Shown here one piece after another: positions 1 to 7,393 of a DNA stretch of 11,886 bases; position 1 is the first letter of the stretch, and the number at the start of each line of letters is the position of its first letter. The translations under genes and the position numbers were made by a program. The notes under the pieces were generated by a model that worked only from the letters and a program-made list of their open reading frames with translations, ran no database searches and was not told the DNA's origin. Source of the DNA: Bacteroidales bacterium UBA2939 (GTDB taxonomy: Bacteria > Bacteroidota > Bacteroidia > Bacteroidales > P3); contig DECD01000045.1 in assembly GCA_002349055.1 (NCBI GenBank), positions 1,920-13,805 of the forward strand. Direction: 5' to 3'.

Positions 1-350
1 TCTGGCAACGCCTGGAGCGCACCAGACAGATGCTAGGAATGCAATACCGCCGCTTCTGCATACGCCGCGTGTTGGTGTCGTGGTTCGGCGCCGAGGCGAC
101 GGATGATTTTATCTGGGAGGTGTGCTTCAACACGATAGTCGACGACAGGCAATACTACGGCTTGGATGAGCTCCCAGCCCCCTCGCTCCACCCCCGGGCA
201 AGCCGCGAATTCCTCCGCGCCGTGGTAGCCGTGCGCCTCAACATCGGCATGAGGAAGGTGAACCTGAAAGCCCTCGACCGCGCCTACAGTGAAGCGTTTC
301 CACATAGCACGCCCTTGAATGTCAACAAGAAAAAGCGTGAGCCTCCGTAG
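1..350 (+). CDS. Unrecognised protein, C-terminal fragment (5' end outside window)
   Basis: An open frame runs in from the left edge (first full codon at base 3) and ends at a TAG at 348-350. An ATG at 30 is in frame, but the frame stays open upstream of it, so the true start is probably outside the window. Codons end in G or C very often in this frame (many GGC, CGC, GTG, CTC, AAC, GCC), which supports real coding on the plus strand. The visible part has about 115 residues, is rich in Arg and aromatic residues (YRRFCIRRVLVSWFG) and ends in a basic tail (KKKREPP). I see no signal peptide, membrane segment or known motif and do not recognise the family. It is the only plus-strand gene here and converges on aroQ across a 173-base AT-rich spacer. 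Confidence 0.6.
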   Translation, partial: WQRLERTRQMLGMQYRRFCIRRVLVSWFGAEATDDFIWEVCFNTIVDDRQYYGLDELPAPSLHPRASREFLRAVVAVRLNIGMRKVNLKALDRAYSEAFPHSTPLNVNKKKREPP

Positions 351-491
351 AGGTGGGTATGTGTGGTGGATTGAAATTTTTGCCCCCTTTTTTTGAAATA
401 CAAGTATTATAGATCAATCACCAACCAACCATGCCCACAGCCGCCGGCGCCCCATGGTAGGAGTTGATAAGGAGATGATACCTACAGAATA

Positions 492-525
492 CTAACTATC
501 AAATAGTTAGAAAAATCGTATTTTT
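492..525. repeat. Two adjacent AT-rich inverted repeats at the 3' end of aroQ
   Basis: CTAACTAT (492-499) and ATAGTTAG (503-510) form a perfect 8-bp inverted repeat around a 3-base loop. It is followed directly by AAAAAT (511-516) and ATTTTT (520-525), a second inverted repeat that overlaps the aroQ stop codon. They could fold as two weak hairpins between the convergent genes and slow transcription. Neither strand has a clean GC-rich stem followed by a T-run, so I do not call a standard terminator. Confidence 0.4.
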
Positions 526-943
526 ATGAAAGAAGCGACCTTATCGCAAGTTCGTAACCTTGGAGGCCGAGGCCACAAATCATCCCACGGCAGGCACTGG
601 TAATCAGAGAATTGTGACGATATTCCTCGCGAGCGAAGATATTGGAGATGTGGACCTCGACCTTGGGAGCCGGAACGGCGAGGAGGGCGTCGCGGAGAGC
701 CACGGAGGTATGGCTATAGCCACCGAGGTTGACGACGAGGGCGTCGGCACCGAAGCCCGCCTGCTGGATGCGGTCGATAAGCTCGCCCTCGACATTGCTC
801 TGATAATAACTGATTTCCACATCGGGAAACATTTTCCGCAGGCCGTCGATGACCTCCTCCATGGTGGTGGTACCGTAGACCTCCGGCTCGCGGCGGCCCG
901 TGAGGTTGAGGTTGGGGCCATTGATGATTTCGATATGTTTCAT
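524..943 (-). CDS. aroQ: Type II 3-dehydroquinate dehydratase (AroQ)
   Basis: Catalyses dehydration of 3-dehydroquinate to 3-dehydroshikimate, the third step of the shikimate pathway, in the cytoplasm. The 139-residue length fits the small type II family, which forms dodecamers. Family motifs are in order: NGPNLNLTGRREPEVYG at residues 8-24, with the expected catalytic Arg17 and Tyr23; QSNVEGELID at 48-57; the substrate loop NLGGYSHTSVALRDA at 72-86; and EVHISNIFAREEYRHNS at 96-112 with catalytic His98. Most family members have NPGAY or NAGAY where this has NLGGY, a small oddity. The ATG sits one base after the stop codon of the peptidase gene, so the two are very likely co-transcribed and perhaps translationally coupled. 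No Shine-Dalgarno is visible, as is usual in Bacteroidota. Confidence 0.96.
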   Translation of the reverse strand: MKHIEIINGPNLNLTGRREPEVYGTTTMEEVIDGLRKMFPDVEISYYQSNVEGELIDRIQQAGFGADALVVNLGGYSHTSVALRDALLAVPAPKVEVHISNIFAREEYRHNSLITSACRGMICGLGLQGYELAIRSLLS

Positions 944-944
944 G

Positions 945-1670
945 CTACTTGCGGTCGAGGTAAATCATCAGGTAATAGGCCAGGGTGGCCAGCGAGGTGA
1001 TGGCGGCCATTACGTATGTATAGGCGGCCGAACGGAGGGCGCTCTCGGCATACTGATGGGTCGACGGAGAGGTGATGTCGCGGCGCTGAATCCACTTGAG
1101 GGCGCGGGCCGAGGCATTGATTTCGACGGGCAGCGTGACCAGCGAGAAGAGGGTGCTCATGGCGAACAGGGCGATGCCCACCAAGAGGAGCGCGGGAGCG
1201 GTCTTGACGAGCAACAGTCCAGCGAGGATGACCCAGGAGACCCAGCGGCCGGTGAAGTTGACGACGGGCACCAATGCGGAGCGGAGACTCAGGGGCCCAT
1301 AGCTCACGGCATGCTGGACGGCATGGCCGCATTCGTGGGCAGCCACGGCGGCGGCGGCGACAGAGGTGCCGTTGTAGACGTCGGGGCTGAGGTTCAGAGT
1401 GCGGTTGGCGGGGTTGTAGTGGTCGGTGAGGGTGCCCTTGACCATGCAGACCTGGACGTTGCTGATGTCGTGGTCGCGCAGCATCATCTCGGCCACCTCG
1501 CGACCCGTGAGGCCGCCTTCGGTGCGGATGCTCTTGTATTTCTTGAACTTGCGCTCCACATTCTTGCTCACCAGCATGGAGATGAGCGTAAGGGCGATGA
1601 AGAGGACCCACATGAGGGTGGAGCCCGACACAGGGGCAGCGGTGGCCTGCAGCAATATGGTATTCAGCAT
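945..1670 (-). CDS. YugP-like membrane zinc metallopeptidase
   Basis: A 241-residue integral membrane protein of the YugP / neutral zinc metallopeptidase family (Zn_peptidase_2). A hydrophobic segment at about residues 19-35 is followed by a soluble stretch containing TDHYNP (82-87). The zinc motif HECGHAVQH lies at 112-120, with His112 and His116 as ligands and Glu113 as general base. Two to three more membrane segments follow (about 143-180 and 216-237), and PVEINASARAL (181-191) carries the likely third ligand Glu183. The physiological substrate of this family is not well established; a role in membrane protein quality control is inference. The gene is first in a two-gene unit with aroQ. 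A short hexamer array and the gdhA terminator lie upstream. I found no convincing promoter in the 80 bases before the ATG, though this unit must have its own because the gdhA terminator precedes it. Confidence 0.9.
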   Translation of the reverse strand: MLNTILLQATAAPVSGSTLMWVLFIALTLISMLVSKNVERKFKKYKSIRTEGGLTGREVAEMMLRDHDISNVQVCMVKGTLTDHYNPANRTLNLSPDVYNGTSVAAAAVAAHECGHAVQHAVSYGPLSLRSALVPVVNFTGRWVSWVILAGLLLVKTAPALLLVGIALFAMSTLFSLVTLPVEINASARALKWIQRRDITSPSTHQYAESALRSAAYTYVMAAITSLATLAYYLMIYLDRK

Positions 1671-1693
1671 AGAGGTTTACGGTTTAAGGATAA

Positions 1694-1711
1694 GTTAACG
1701 TTAAGGTTAAA
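1694..1711. repeat. Hexamer array (GTTAAN) x3 in the peptidase leader
   Basis: Three consecutive hexamers, GTTAAC, GTTAAG and GTTAAA, lie 24 to 41 bases before the start of the peptidase gene. Related GGATAA and GGTTTAA stretches lie on the start-codon side. The function is unknown; the placement in a leader matches the other short arrays of this window. Confidence 0.55.
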
Positions 1712-1750
1712 TTTTTTTTCTATAACGCAGAAGTGCATATTTTATTGTAT

Positions 1751-1786
1751 AAAAAAAGGGGCTGTCCATAGGACAGTCCCTTTTTT
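1751..1786 (-). terminator. Rho-independent terminator of gdhA
   Basis: A 10-bp stem (1758-1767 with 1771-1780, loop ATA) is flanked by seven A on one side and six T on the other, so it can act on either strand. On the minus strand it lies about 40 bases after the gdhA stop and ends in a run of seven T. One stem position is an A-C mismatch in the minus-strand RNA but a G-U wobble in the plus-strand RNA. It separates gdhA from the peptidase-aroQ unit. Confidence 0.85.
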
Positions 1787-1820
1787 ATCATGGATATATC
1801 CAATATTTTTAATACAGATA

Positions 1821-3164
1821 TTAGATGATACCCTGAGCAACCATGGCGTTGGCGACGCGCATGAAGCCGGCGATGTTGGCACCCTTCACATAGTTGATGG
1901 TACCGTCGGCCATCTTACCGTGCTCGACGCACATGTCATAGATGTTGTTCATGATGGTGTGGAGGTTCTTGTCGACCTCTTCAGCGGTCCAGTTGCGGTG
2001 CTCAGCGTTCTGGCAGATTTCGAGGCCAGAGGTGGCAACACCACCAGCGTTGACAGCCTTACCGGGGCCGAAGGGCACCTTGGCGGCCTGGATGGCGGCG
2101 ATAGCGGCGGGCTGGCAACCCATGTTGGAGACCTCAGCAACATACTTCACGCCATTGGCGAGGAGCATCTTGGCATCTTCCTCGGCGAGCTCGTTCTGGA
2201 AGGCGCAGGGCATAGCGATGTCGCACTTCACGGTCCAAGCCTTCTTGCCGGCGGTGAACTTGGCCTTGCCGGGGAACTTGGTGGCCATATCCTCAACCTT
2301 GTTGCGGTTGCTGGCACGCATCTCGAGCATGTAGTCGATCATCTCTTTGGTGATACCGTCGGCGATCTCGCAGACACCGTCGGGGCCGCTGATAGCGACA
2401 ACCTTGGCACCGAGTTCGACAGCCTTGGTGGCAGCACCCCAAGCAACGTTACCGAAGCCGGAGAGGGCGATACGCTTGCCTTCCATCTTGTCACCCTGCT
2501 GCTTCACCATGCGCTCGACATAGTAGATGGCACCGAAACCGGTGGCCTCGGGACGGATGAGGGAACCACCCCAGCCGTAGCTCTTGCCGGTCAGAGCACC
2601 AGTGGAGTGCTCGCGGGCGAGTTTCTTGTAGGCACCGTACATGTAACCGATCTCGCGGCCACCAACTCCGACGTCGCCGGCAGGGCTATCCTGGTCGGGA
2701 CCGATGTTGCGCCACAGCTCATACATGAAGGCCTGGCAGAAACGCATGATTTCAGCGTCGCTCTTTCCAACGGGGTCGAAGTCGGAACCACCCTTACCAC
2801 CGCCGAGGGGCAGCATGGTGAGGCTGTTCTTGAAGATCTGCTCGAAGCCGAGGAATTTCAGCATGGAGACGTTGACGGCCTTGTGGAAGCGGAGACCACC
2901 CTTGTAGGCGCCGAGGGCGGCGTTGAACTGCACGCGGTAGCCGAGGTTGGTGCAGACCTCACCCTTATCGTTGACCCAGGTCACGCGGAAGGTGAAGATA
3001 CGGTCGGGCTCAACAATACGCTCAACGATTTTGTTCTTCTCGAACTCGGGGTGTTTGTTGTATTCTTCCTCAATGGTCTCAAGAACCTCGCGGACGGCCT
3101 GCAAGTACTCGTTTTCACCGGGATGTTTGGCCTCCAGGTTGGCCATAATTTCGTTTACTTTCAT
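1821..3164 (-). CDS. gdhA: Glutamate dehydrogenase, hexameric class
   Basis: Interconverts 2-oxoglutarate plus ammonium and glutamate with NAD(P)H, the main ammonium assimilation route of many gut Bacteroidales. The length of 447 residues is normal for the 50-kDa hexameric class. The substrate domain shows KGGLRFH at 88-94, PLGGGKGGSDFDP at 119-131 with catalytic Lys124, and PAGDVGVGGREIGYM at 161-174 with catalytic Asp164. The nucleotide-binding domain begins near 230 with the Rossmann turn LSGFGNVAWG (234-243). Sequence alone does not settle NADPH versus dual coenzyme use; similarity to E. coli-type GdhA suggests NADPH. The gene stands alone: a candidate promoter lies about 46 bases upstream and a strong terminator downstream. 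The leader is AT-rich and has no Shine-Dalgarno. Confidence 0.97.
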   Translation of the reverse strand: MKVNEIMANLEAKHPGENEYLQAVREVLETIEEEYNKHPEFEKNKIVERIVEPDRIFTFRVTWVNDKGEVCTNLGYRVQFNAALGAYKGGLRFHKAVNVSMLKFLGFEQIFKNSLTMLPLGGGKGGSDFDPVGKSDAEIMRFCQAFMYELWRNIGPDQDSPAGDVGVGGREIGYMYGAYKKLAREHSTGALTGKSYGWGGSLIRPEATGFGAIYYVERMVKQQGDKMEGKRIALSGFGNVAWGAATKAVELGAKVVAISGPDGVCEIADGITKEMIDYMLEMRASNRNKVEDMATKFPGKAKFTAGKKAWTVKCDIAMPCAFQNELAEEDAKMLLANGVKYVAEVSNMGCQPAAIAAIQAAKVPFGPGKAVNAGGVATSGLEICQNAEHRNWTAEEVDKNLHTIMNNIYDMCVEHGKMADGTINYVKGANIAGFMRVANAMVAQGII

Positions 3165-3209
3165 GATATTTAATAAATTGGGTTAAACTTTAATTGTTTT
3201 TCAGTTCAG

Positions 3210-3240
3210 CAAATGTACACTTATTTTTTAAATTAGAAAA
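3210..3240 (-). promoter_or_regulatory. Candidate Bacteroidota promoter for gdhA
   Basis: Read on the minus strand, TACATTTG (3217 to 3210) matches the -7 consensus TAnnTTTG exactly. At the expected 19-base distance the upstream box reads TTTT (3240 to 3237) instead of TTTG, so the -33 part is only partial. A start near 3204 would give a leader of about 40 bases. The -33 region adjoins the AT palindrome that follows the hydrolase gene. Confidence 0.6.
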
Positions 3241-3257
3241 ATAAATTTTAAAATTTA
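3237..3257 (-). terminator. Weak AT-only palindrome and T-run after the hydrolase gene
   Basis: A perfect 16-base palindrome (3242-3257, TAAATTTTAAAATTTA) lies 7 bases after the hydrolase stop and is followed on the minus strand by five T. It has the layout of an intrinsic terminator but no G or C in the stem, so strength is doubtful. It may simply be AT-rich promoter DNA for gdhA. Confidence 0.3.
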
Positions 3258-3264
3258 ACAAAAA

Positions 3265-4074
3265 TCAATAGTAACAAGTGTCGACAAAATTCTTGATTCG
3301 CGGTTTGACATAATCGCGGTCCTCCATGAACGCCATGTGTCCCACATGGTCGAGAAGCAGTATCTCGGAGTGGTGGGGTAGCATGGCCTGCGAGATGGCA
3401 ATCTCGAGCGGGATGCGGTTGTCGTTCTTGCCGTAGATGAAGAGCACGGGAATCTCAAGTTGCTGAAGAACAGGGATGCGCGAGGGACGTGCCATCATGC
3501 CTTTCTGGGCGGCGATGATGGCCTCGGTGCGGGTCTCGAGGCACTGTTCCTGGAGGTCCTTGATGTCCTGCGAGAGGGCGGCGCGGTTGCTGTCGTCGAA
3601 GAGCGAAGGAACGAAATTGACGATATAGGAGGCGCGGTTCTCCTTCACCTGTTCGCAGACAGCCTGACGGCTGGCATGGTGTTGCTCGCTGTCGGAGAGG
3701 GCATGGGAATTGACGAGGCCCAAGCCGCGAAGCGTATAGGGGTATTTCTCGGCGAAGGCCAATGCCACGTAGCCACCCATGGAATGACCCACCATAACAC
3801 ATTGGTCGACACCAACTTCCTCGAGGACGCGCTTCACGATACGCGCCATGAAATCCATCGAGTGGACCTCGCTGAAAGACTCGGTCTGACCATGACCAGG
3901 GAGGTCGATGGTAATGACCCGCATGTCGTGCAGATAGGTAAGCACATAGGAGCTCCAGACATCGAGACTTTGCAGGAAGCCATGGAGCAGGACCACTGCC
4001 TTGCCGTTGCTGCGGCCTTCGTCGCGGTAGTGTACCGCGCGGCCGTCGACCATAAGAATACGGTGTTGTTCCAT
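3265..4074 (-). CDS. Alpha/beta hydrolase
   Basis: A 269-residue single-domain alpha/beta hydrolase with no signal peptide, so probably cytoplasmic. The oxyanion segment LLHGF is at residues 29-33 and DLPGHGQT at 57-64. The nucleophile elbow VGHSMGG spans 95-101 with catalytic Ser98. A cap region at about 125-195 is followed by IYGKNDNRIP (213-222) with the probable acid Asp218, and HVGHMAF (243-249) with catalytic His246. The triad is complete. The substrate cannot be told from sequence; esterase or lipase-like activity is the generic expectation. It is the last gene of a four-gene run, 21 bases after the OmpA-like gene, which hints at an envelope-linked role without proving one. Confidence 0.9.
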   Translation of the reverse strand: MEQHRILMVDGRAVHYRDEGRSNGKAVVLLHGFLQSLDVWSSYVLTYLHDMRVITIDLPGHGQTESFSEVHSMDFMARIVKRVLEEVGVDQCVMVGHSMGGYVALAFAEKYPYTLRGLGLVNSHALSDSEQHHASRQAVCEQVKENRASYIVNFVPSLFDDSNRAALSQDIKDLQEQCLETRTEAIIAAQKGMMARPSRIPVLQQLEIPVLFIYGKNDNRIPLEIAISQAMLPHHSEILLLDHVGHMAFMEDRDYVKPRIKNFVDTCYY

Positions 4075-4095
4075 AATGCTGTGGTATATAGGTTA

Positions 4096-6861
4096 CTATT
4101 GTTGTTCTCTGAATCGTACAGACACCCCCGAAGCGCCATGTTTCTTCACGTTCACGTTGCCATAGGCGGAGATGATGATGCGAGAGTTGTCGATACCTTG
4201 TTCATTCATGTATTCGCGAATCAGGCGGCCACGCTCGAGGGAGAGATTGTAGCAGAGCTTGTCGTCGCTACCGGCAACGTCGATGCAGAATTCAACGACA
4301 CCCTTAGGGTTGTGGTTCTGGAACTGAGCCAGCTGCTCGAGCTGCAACTTGGCTACAGGCAGGAGCTCGGTTCCCGAAGGATTGAATCCCACGGCGAACA
4401 GCTGCACGGGCTTGTCCATCGACACCAGCACGGGGAAGGTGTAGCCCCGCAGGCGCTGCTTGCCTTTGGCATTGGGGTCGACAATCACCGCCGGGACAAA
4501 ATAAAGACCGGCATCGCCTATGATGGCATAGTTCTTGTCTTTATGCACATTGACGGTGAGGGTGTTGCTCACGCCGGAGCAGTCAACCACCTGAACCACC
4601 GACTGCTGTGCCAGGTCGGCGACACGCACGCGGAGCAGGGCGTTCTCCATGCCGAGGATGTCGAGGACATAAGGCTCGTAGGAGTTGGAGGCGTCGTGCG
4701 AGGTGGGGAAGCTATAGCACGAGAAGGTGCCGAGGCTGGAATTGACAGACAGGAGGATGCGCTTCTCGTCGGGGGTGAAGCTGAGGTCGGTCTCGGTATA
4801 GCCAGAGTTGATTTCCTTGCCGACATTCTGCGGTGTCGACCAGGAAGTCCAATCCTGAACATTGGTGCGAGTAACCATATATACATCACTGTAACCCAAG
4901 CCACCACGGCCGTCGGTGACGAAATAGAGGGTCTTCAGGTTGCGGCTCATGATGGGGCTGCGCTCCGAGTAGGGTGTGTTGATGGTGCTGCCCAGATTGA
5001 CCGGAGTGCCCCAGCCATTATTAATATAAGGAATATAATATATATCGGTAGCCAGGGCGGTGTCGCCATGGAAATAGGCGCCAGAATTTTGCAGGTTGTA
5101 GCCGTTGGGACGGTCGGAGGCCAGCAGGAGGCCGCTGCCGTCGGGCAGCATATAGGCATCAGTCTCAATGTAATCGGTATTGACCGGATAGGGCGGGATG
5201 TCGGTGATGCGCCAGCTGTCGCCGTCCTTCTCGGCCATCATGATGTTGCCGTCAGAGCCGAGGAGCATGCGGGTGCCACCGGCATAGAAGCCATAGAGCG
5301 TGAAACCTTCGGTGTTGGCAAGGGTGGCGAAGGGCACCTCGCCGGCAGGACGCCACTGCCCACCTTCCTTGACGGCGTAGCAGATGCGGCTGCTGGCACC
5401 GGCACGGGTGAAGTAGAGTCGGCCATCGGCCTCGTTGATGCAAGGATTCTTGACATGATAGGTGGCGGAGAATTCCTTGGTGAGCCTGCGTCCCGTGGAG
5501 GGAGCGGAGAGCACACGCTGAAGCTCCTTATACTCGTTGCTCGACACATTCTCGAAGCAGATGTCGAACTGACGGATACGGTTCAGGGCGGCACCATAGT
5601 TGTTCGAGGCGACCATCACCTGAATCATGCGCTGCAAGGGCACTATGGCAATCTTCTTGCCTGTCATCTGGCGCACATAGCCGGCATAGCGGTTGTACTC
5701 CACCTCGAGGAAATCCTCCATGAGGTTGATACGGTCGATAATCTTGGCCGACTCGAGGTCGTTCTCCACGGCACGGTGGTAGGGGAAGTTGGGGTTCTCC
5801 CTGTCGAAACGCTTGATGGGGTCGCCGTTGCCCTCGGCGGCATGCCAGGAATAGTATAGGTTGAAGATTTCGTCGTAGGCGGGGTCGAGCTTGAAGTGCT
5901 CCAGGTAGTAACGGGCGGCGGCCACGTCTTGATTCTTGTAGAGGAGGGTGCGCATCTCGCCCAGAGCCTTGTCGGCCAGCGGGATGTCAGAGTAGGTGCT
6001 GGCAAAGACGGCATAATCCATAGCAGTCTTGCACTTGGAATAGTTCACTTCGAGCATCTTGTCGAGGCGGTCGCGGGCCTGCTGGCTCTCGTCGCTGGTG
6101 GGATAGCGCTCAAGGAAGCTCATATAGGCGGCCACGGTGTTGGTTTTGCTGGCGATGGCAAAGGCCATGCGGCTCTTCTGCTTGTCGGCGGCGCGCTGCA
6201 CCGAGGGACTCTCGGGGAAGCGGGAGGCAATCTCGTCGGCCTGAGCCTCGGTGGTGACACCCTCGAAGAGGCAAGGGGCCAGTCGAGAGAGGTTTTCTTC
6301 CATCTTCTCGGCTTCGGAAGTGCCGGGATAGACCTCCATGAAATGGTAGTACGACTCGGCGGTGCCCTTCTTCTCGCAGTCGGTAAAGACTTGCTTGATG
6401 CGGCGCTGGCGGAGCAGACGCACCAACTCCATGTCGATGCCGAAGGCGTCGAGGTAGGTGTCGAGTTCCACGCCCGACATATCGGTGCGCACCTCGATGG
6501 TGTTGTAGGCGGCATCGATGATAGCCTGCTTGGTCTGACGGATGGTAGTGAGCGTGATATTATTGCGCACCAGACGGCCCAGCTCGCCGGTATGGTTGGT
6601 CTCGATGAGCTTGATATGGCATTCTTCGGCCCGCTGGATATACTTCATGGCCATCGGCAGGTTGCGCATCGGGTGCGAGTTGTCGAAATAGAACTGTGCC
6701 AGATTGTAGAGAGCCTCCACATTGTCGGGAGCCTTGGCATAGGCTTTGTTGAGTTTGGTGAATCGTGCCTGATAGTCACTGAGTGAATCCAGCAACACAT
6801 TCTGGCCCATCGAAACCGAGGCCATCATGCAGCATGACAAAATCAGAAAGAGTTTCTTCAT
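4096..6861 (-). CDS. PorE-like TPR / PD40 propeller / OmpA-like envelope protein
   Basis: A 921-residue exported protein, probably periplasmic and attached to the outer membrane or cell wall. A signal peptide covers about residues 1-19 (cleavage near SMG-Q). Helical TPR-like repeats fill about 35-450, with recognisable units such as FLERYPTSDESQQARDRL (249-266). PD40/WD40-like propeller blades occupy about 470-720: PDGSGLLLASDRPNGYN (573-589), RSPIMSRNLKTLYFVTDG (634-651) and SFTPDEKRILLS (694-705). A carboxypeptidase-regulatory-like segment at about 727-800 leads into an OmpA-like domain at about 815-921 (LSLERGR, with conserved Arg877). The usual GHTD motif of that domain is replaced by residues near 859-867 (CIDVAGSDD). 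The domain order matches PorE of the type IX secretion system and related gliding or secretion accessory proteins, but no other T9SS gene is in the window, so 'PorE-like' describes architecture only. It starts 7 bases after the preceding gene. Confidence 0.88.
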   Translation of the reverse strand: MKKLFLILSCCMMASVSMGQNVLLDSLSDYQARFTKLNKAYAKAPDNVEALYNLAQFYFDNSHPMRNLPMAMKYIQRAEECHIKLIETNHTGELGRLVRNNITLTTIRQTKQAIIDAAYNTIEVRTDMSGVELDTYLDAFGIDMELVRLLRQRRIKQVFTDCEKKGTAESYYHFMEVYPGTSEAEKMEENLSRLAPCLFEGVTTEAQADEIASRFPESPSVQRAADKQKSRMAFAIASKTNTVAAYMSFLERYPTSDESQQARDRLDKMLEVNYSKCKTAMDYAVFASTYSDIPLADKALGEMRTLLYKNQDVAAARYYLEHFKLDPAYDEIFNLYYSWHAAEGNGDPIKRFDRENPNFPYHRAVENDLESAKIIDRINLMEDFLEVEYNRYAGYVRQMTGKKIAIVPLQRMIQVMVASNNYGAALNRIRQFDICFENVSSNEYKELQRVLSAPSTGRRLTKEFSATYHVKNPCINEADGRLYFTRAGASSRICYAVKEGGQWRPAGEVPFATLANTEGFTLYGFYAGGTRMLLGSDGNIMMAEKDGDSWRITDIPPYPVNTDYIETDAYMLPDGSGLLLASDRPNGYNLQNSGAYFHGDTALATDIYYIPYINNGWGTPVNLGSTINTPYSERSPIMSRNLKTLYFVTDGRGGLGYSDVYMVTRTNVQDWTSWSTPQNVGKEINSGYTETDLSFTPDEKRILLSVNSSLGTFSCYSFPTSHDASNSYEPYVLDILGMENALLRVRVADLAQQSVVQVVDCSGVSNTLTVNVHKDKNYAIIGDAGLYFVPAVIVDPNAKGKQRLRGYTFPVLVSMDKPVQLFAVGFNPSGTELLPVAKLQLEQLAQFQNHNPKGVVEFCIDVAGSDDKLCYNLSLERGRLIREYMNEQGIDNSRIIISAYGNVNVKKHGASGVSVRFREQQ

Positions 6862-6868
6862 AGTTTGA

Positions 6869-7393
6869 CTACTTTATAGAGCTCAAGATATCTTTAAATT
6901 CAAAATCCATTTCCTCGAAGGTGTCCTTCGTGGTTTCGAGGCGGAACTCCACCGAGGTCCCGCGGTCGGTGAAATAGGTCATATAGAACTGATAGTCCTT
7001 TTGGTCGGCGGGGTTGGTATAGGCGCCGATGTAGCCTATTCCGCCCGAAGCCGGCAGGCCTTCGCCCTTGGAGAACTCACGAAGGGCCTGGTAGGGCTGC
7101 TTCTCGTAGCGGTCGTAAGCCAGCTCGAAGAGGTCGCCGTCGTACTTCTTGTTGACATAGATGCGCAGGAACGGCAACACCGTGTCGCCCTCTGTGTCCA
7201 TCAGCACATGGCCGGTATAGCAGTAGAGGTAGATGTCGCCGCCTTCGGGAAGTTCAAAGGTGCGTATGTAGCGCCAATCCTCGTTGTTGAGACGGTAGGT
7301 GACATTGGTGCCGGGGATGGTCAGCTGTGCTGAAGTCCAGTTGCCCATCATTCCCATTAAAGTCATAAGACCTATCAAAAAAATCTTTTTCAT
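6869..7393 (-). CDS. Small exported protein of unknown function
   Basis: A 174-residue protein with a clear signal peptide (MKKIFLIGLM start, likely cleavage after TSA at 22) and no lipobox, so probably periplasmic. The mature part is mixed alpha/beta in character, acidic and rich in Tyr, Phe and Asp, ending in FEFKDILSSIK. An ending of this type is seen in PsbP/MOG1-like folds, but the match is weak and I do not assign a family. Its ATG overlaps the TGA of the glycosyltransferase gene by four bases (ATGA), and it ends 7 bases before the OmpA-like gene. This tight packing suggests that it works with that envelope protein or is exported for the same process. Confidence 0.82.
   Translation of the reverse strand: MKKIFLIGLMTLMGMMGNWTSAQLTIPGTNVTYRLNNEDWRYIRTFELPEGGDIYLYCYTGHVLMDTEGDTVLPFLRIYVNKKYDGDLFELAYDRYEKQPYQALREFSKGEGLPASGGIGYIGAYTNPADQKDYQFYMTYFTDRGTSVEFRLETTKDTFEEMDFEFKDILSSIK

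Noticed and set aside
900..3173. Long plus-strand open frame opposite the peptidase and gdhA genes
   Set aside because: It is a shadow of two clearly homologous minus-strand genes; the translation is a low-complexity Gly/His/Val/Leu mixture and crosses the gdhA terminator.
3460..5859. Long plus-strand open frame opposite the hydrolase and OmpA-like genes
   Set aside because: An antisense shadow of high-GC coding DNA; no motifs, while the minus-strand proteins have clear domains.
6801..6861. Lipoprotein signal (LSCC) in the OmpA-like protein
   Set aside because: The hydrophobic part before the Cys is too short and the -2/-3 residues do not fit a lipobox; an ordinary signal peptide with cleavage near residue 19 is more likely.
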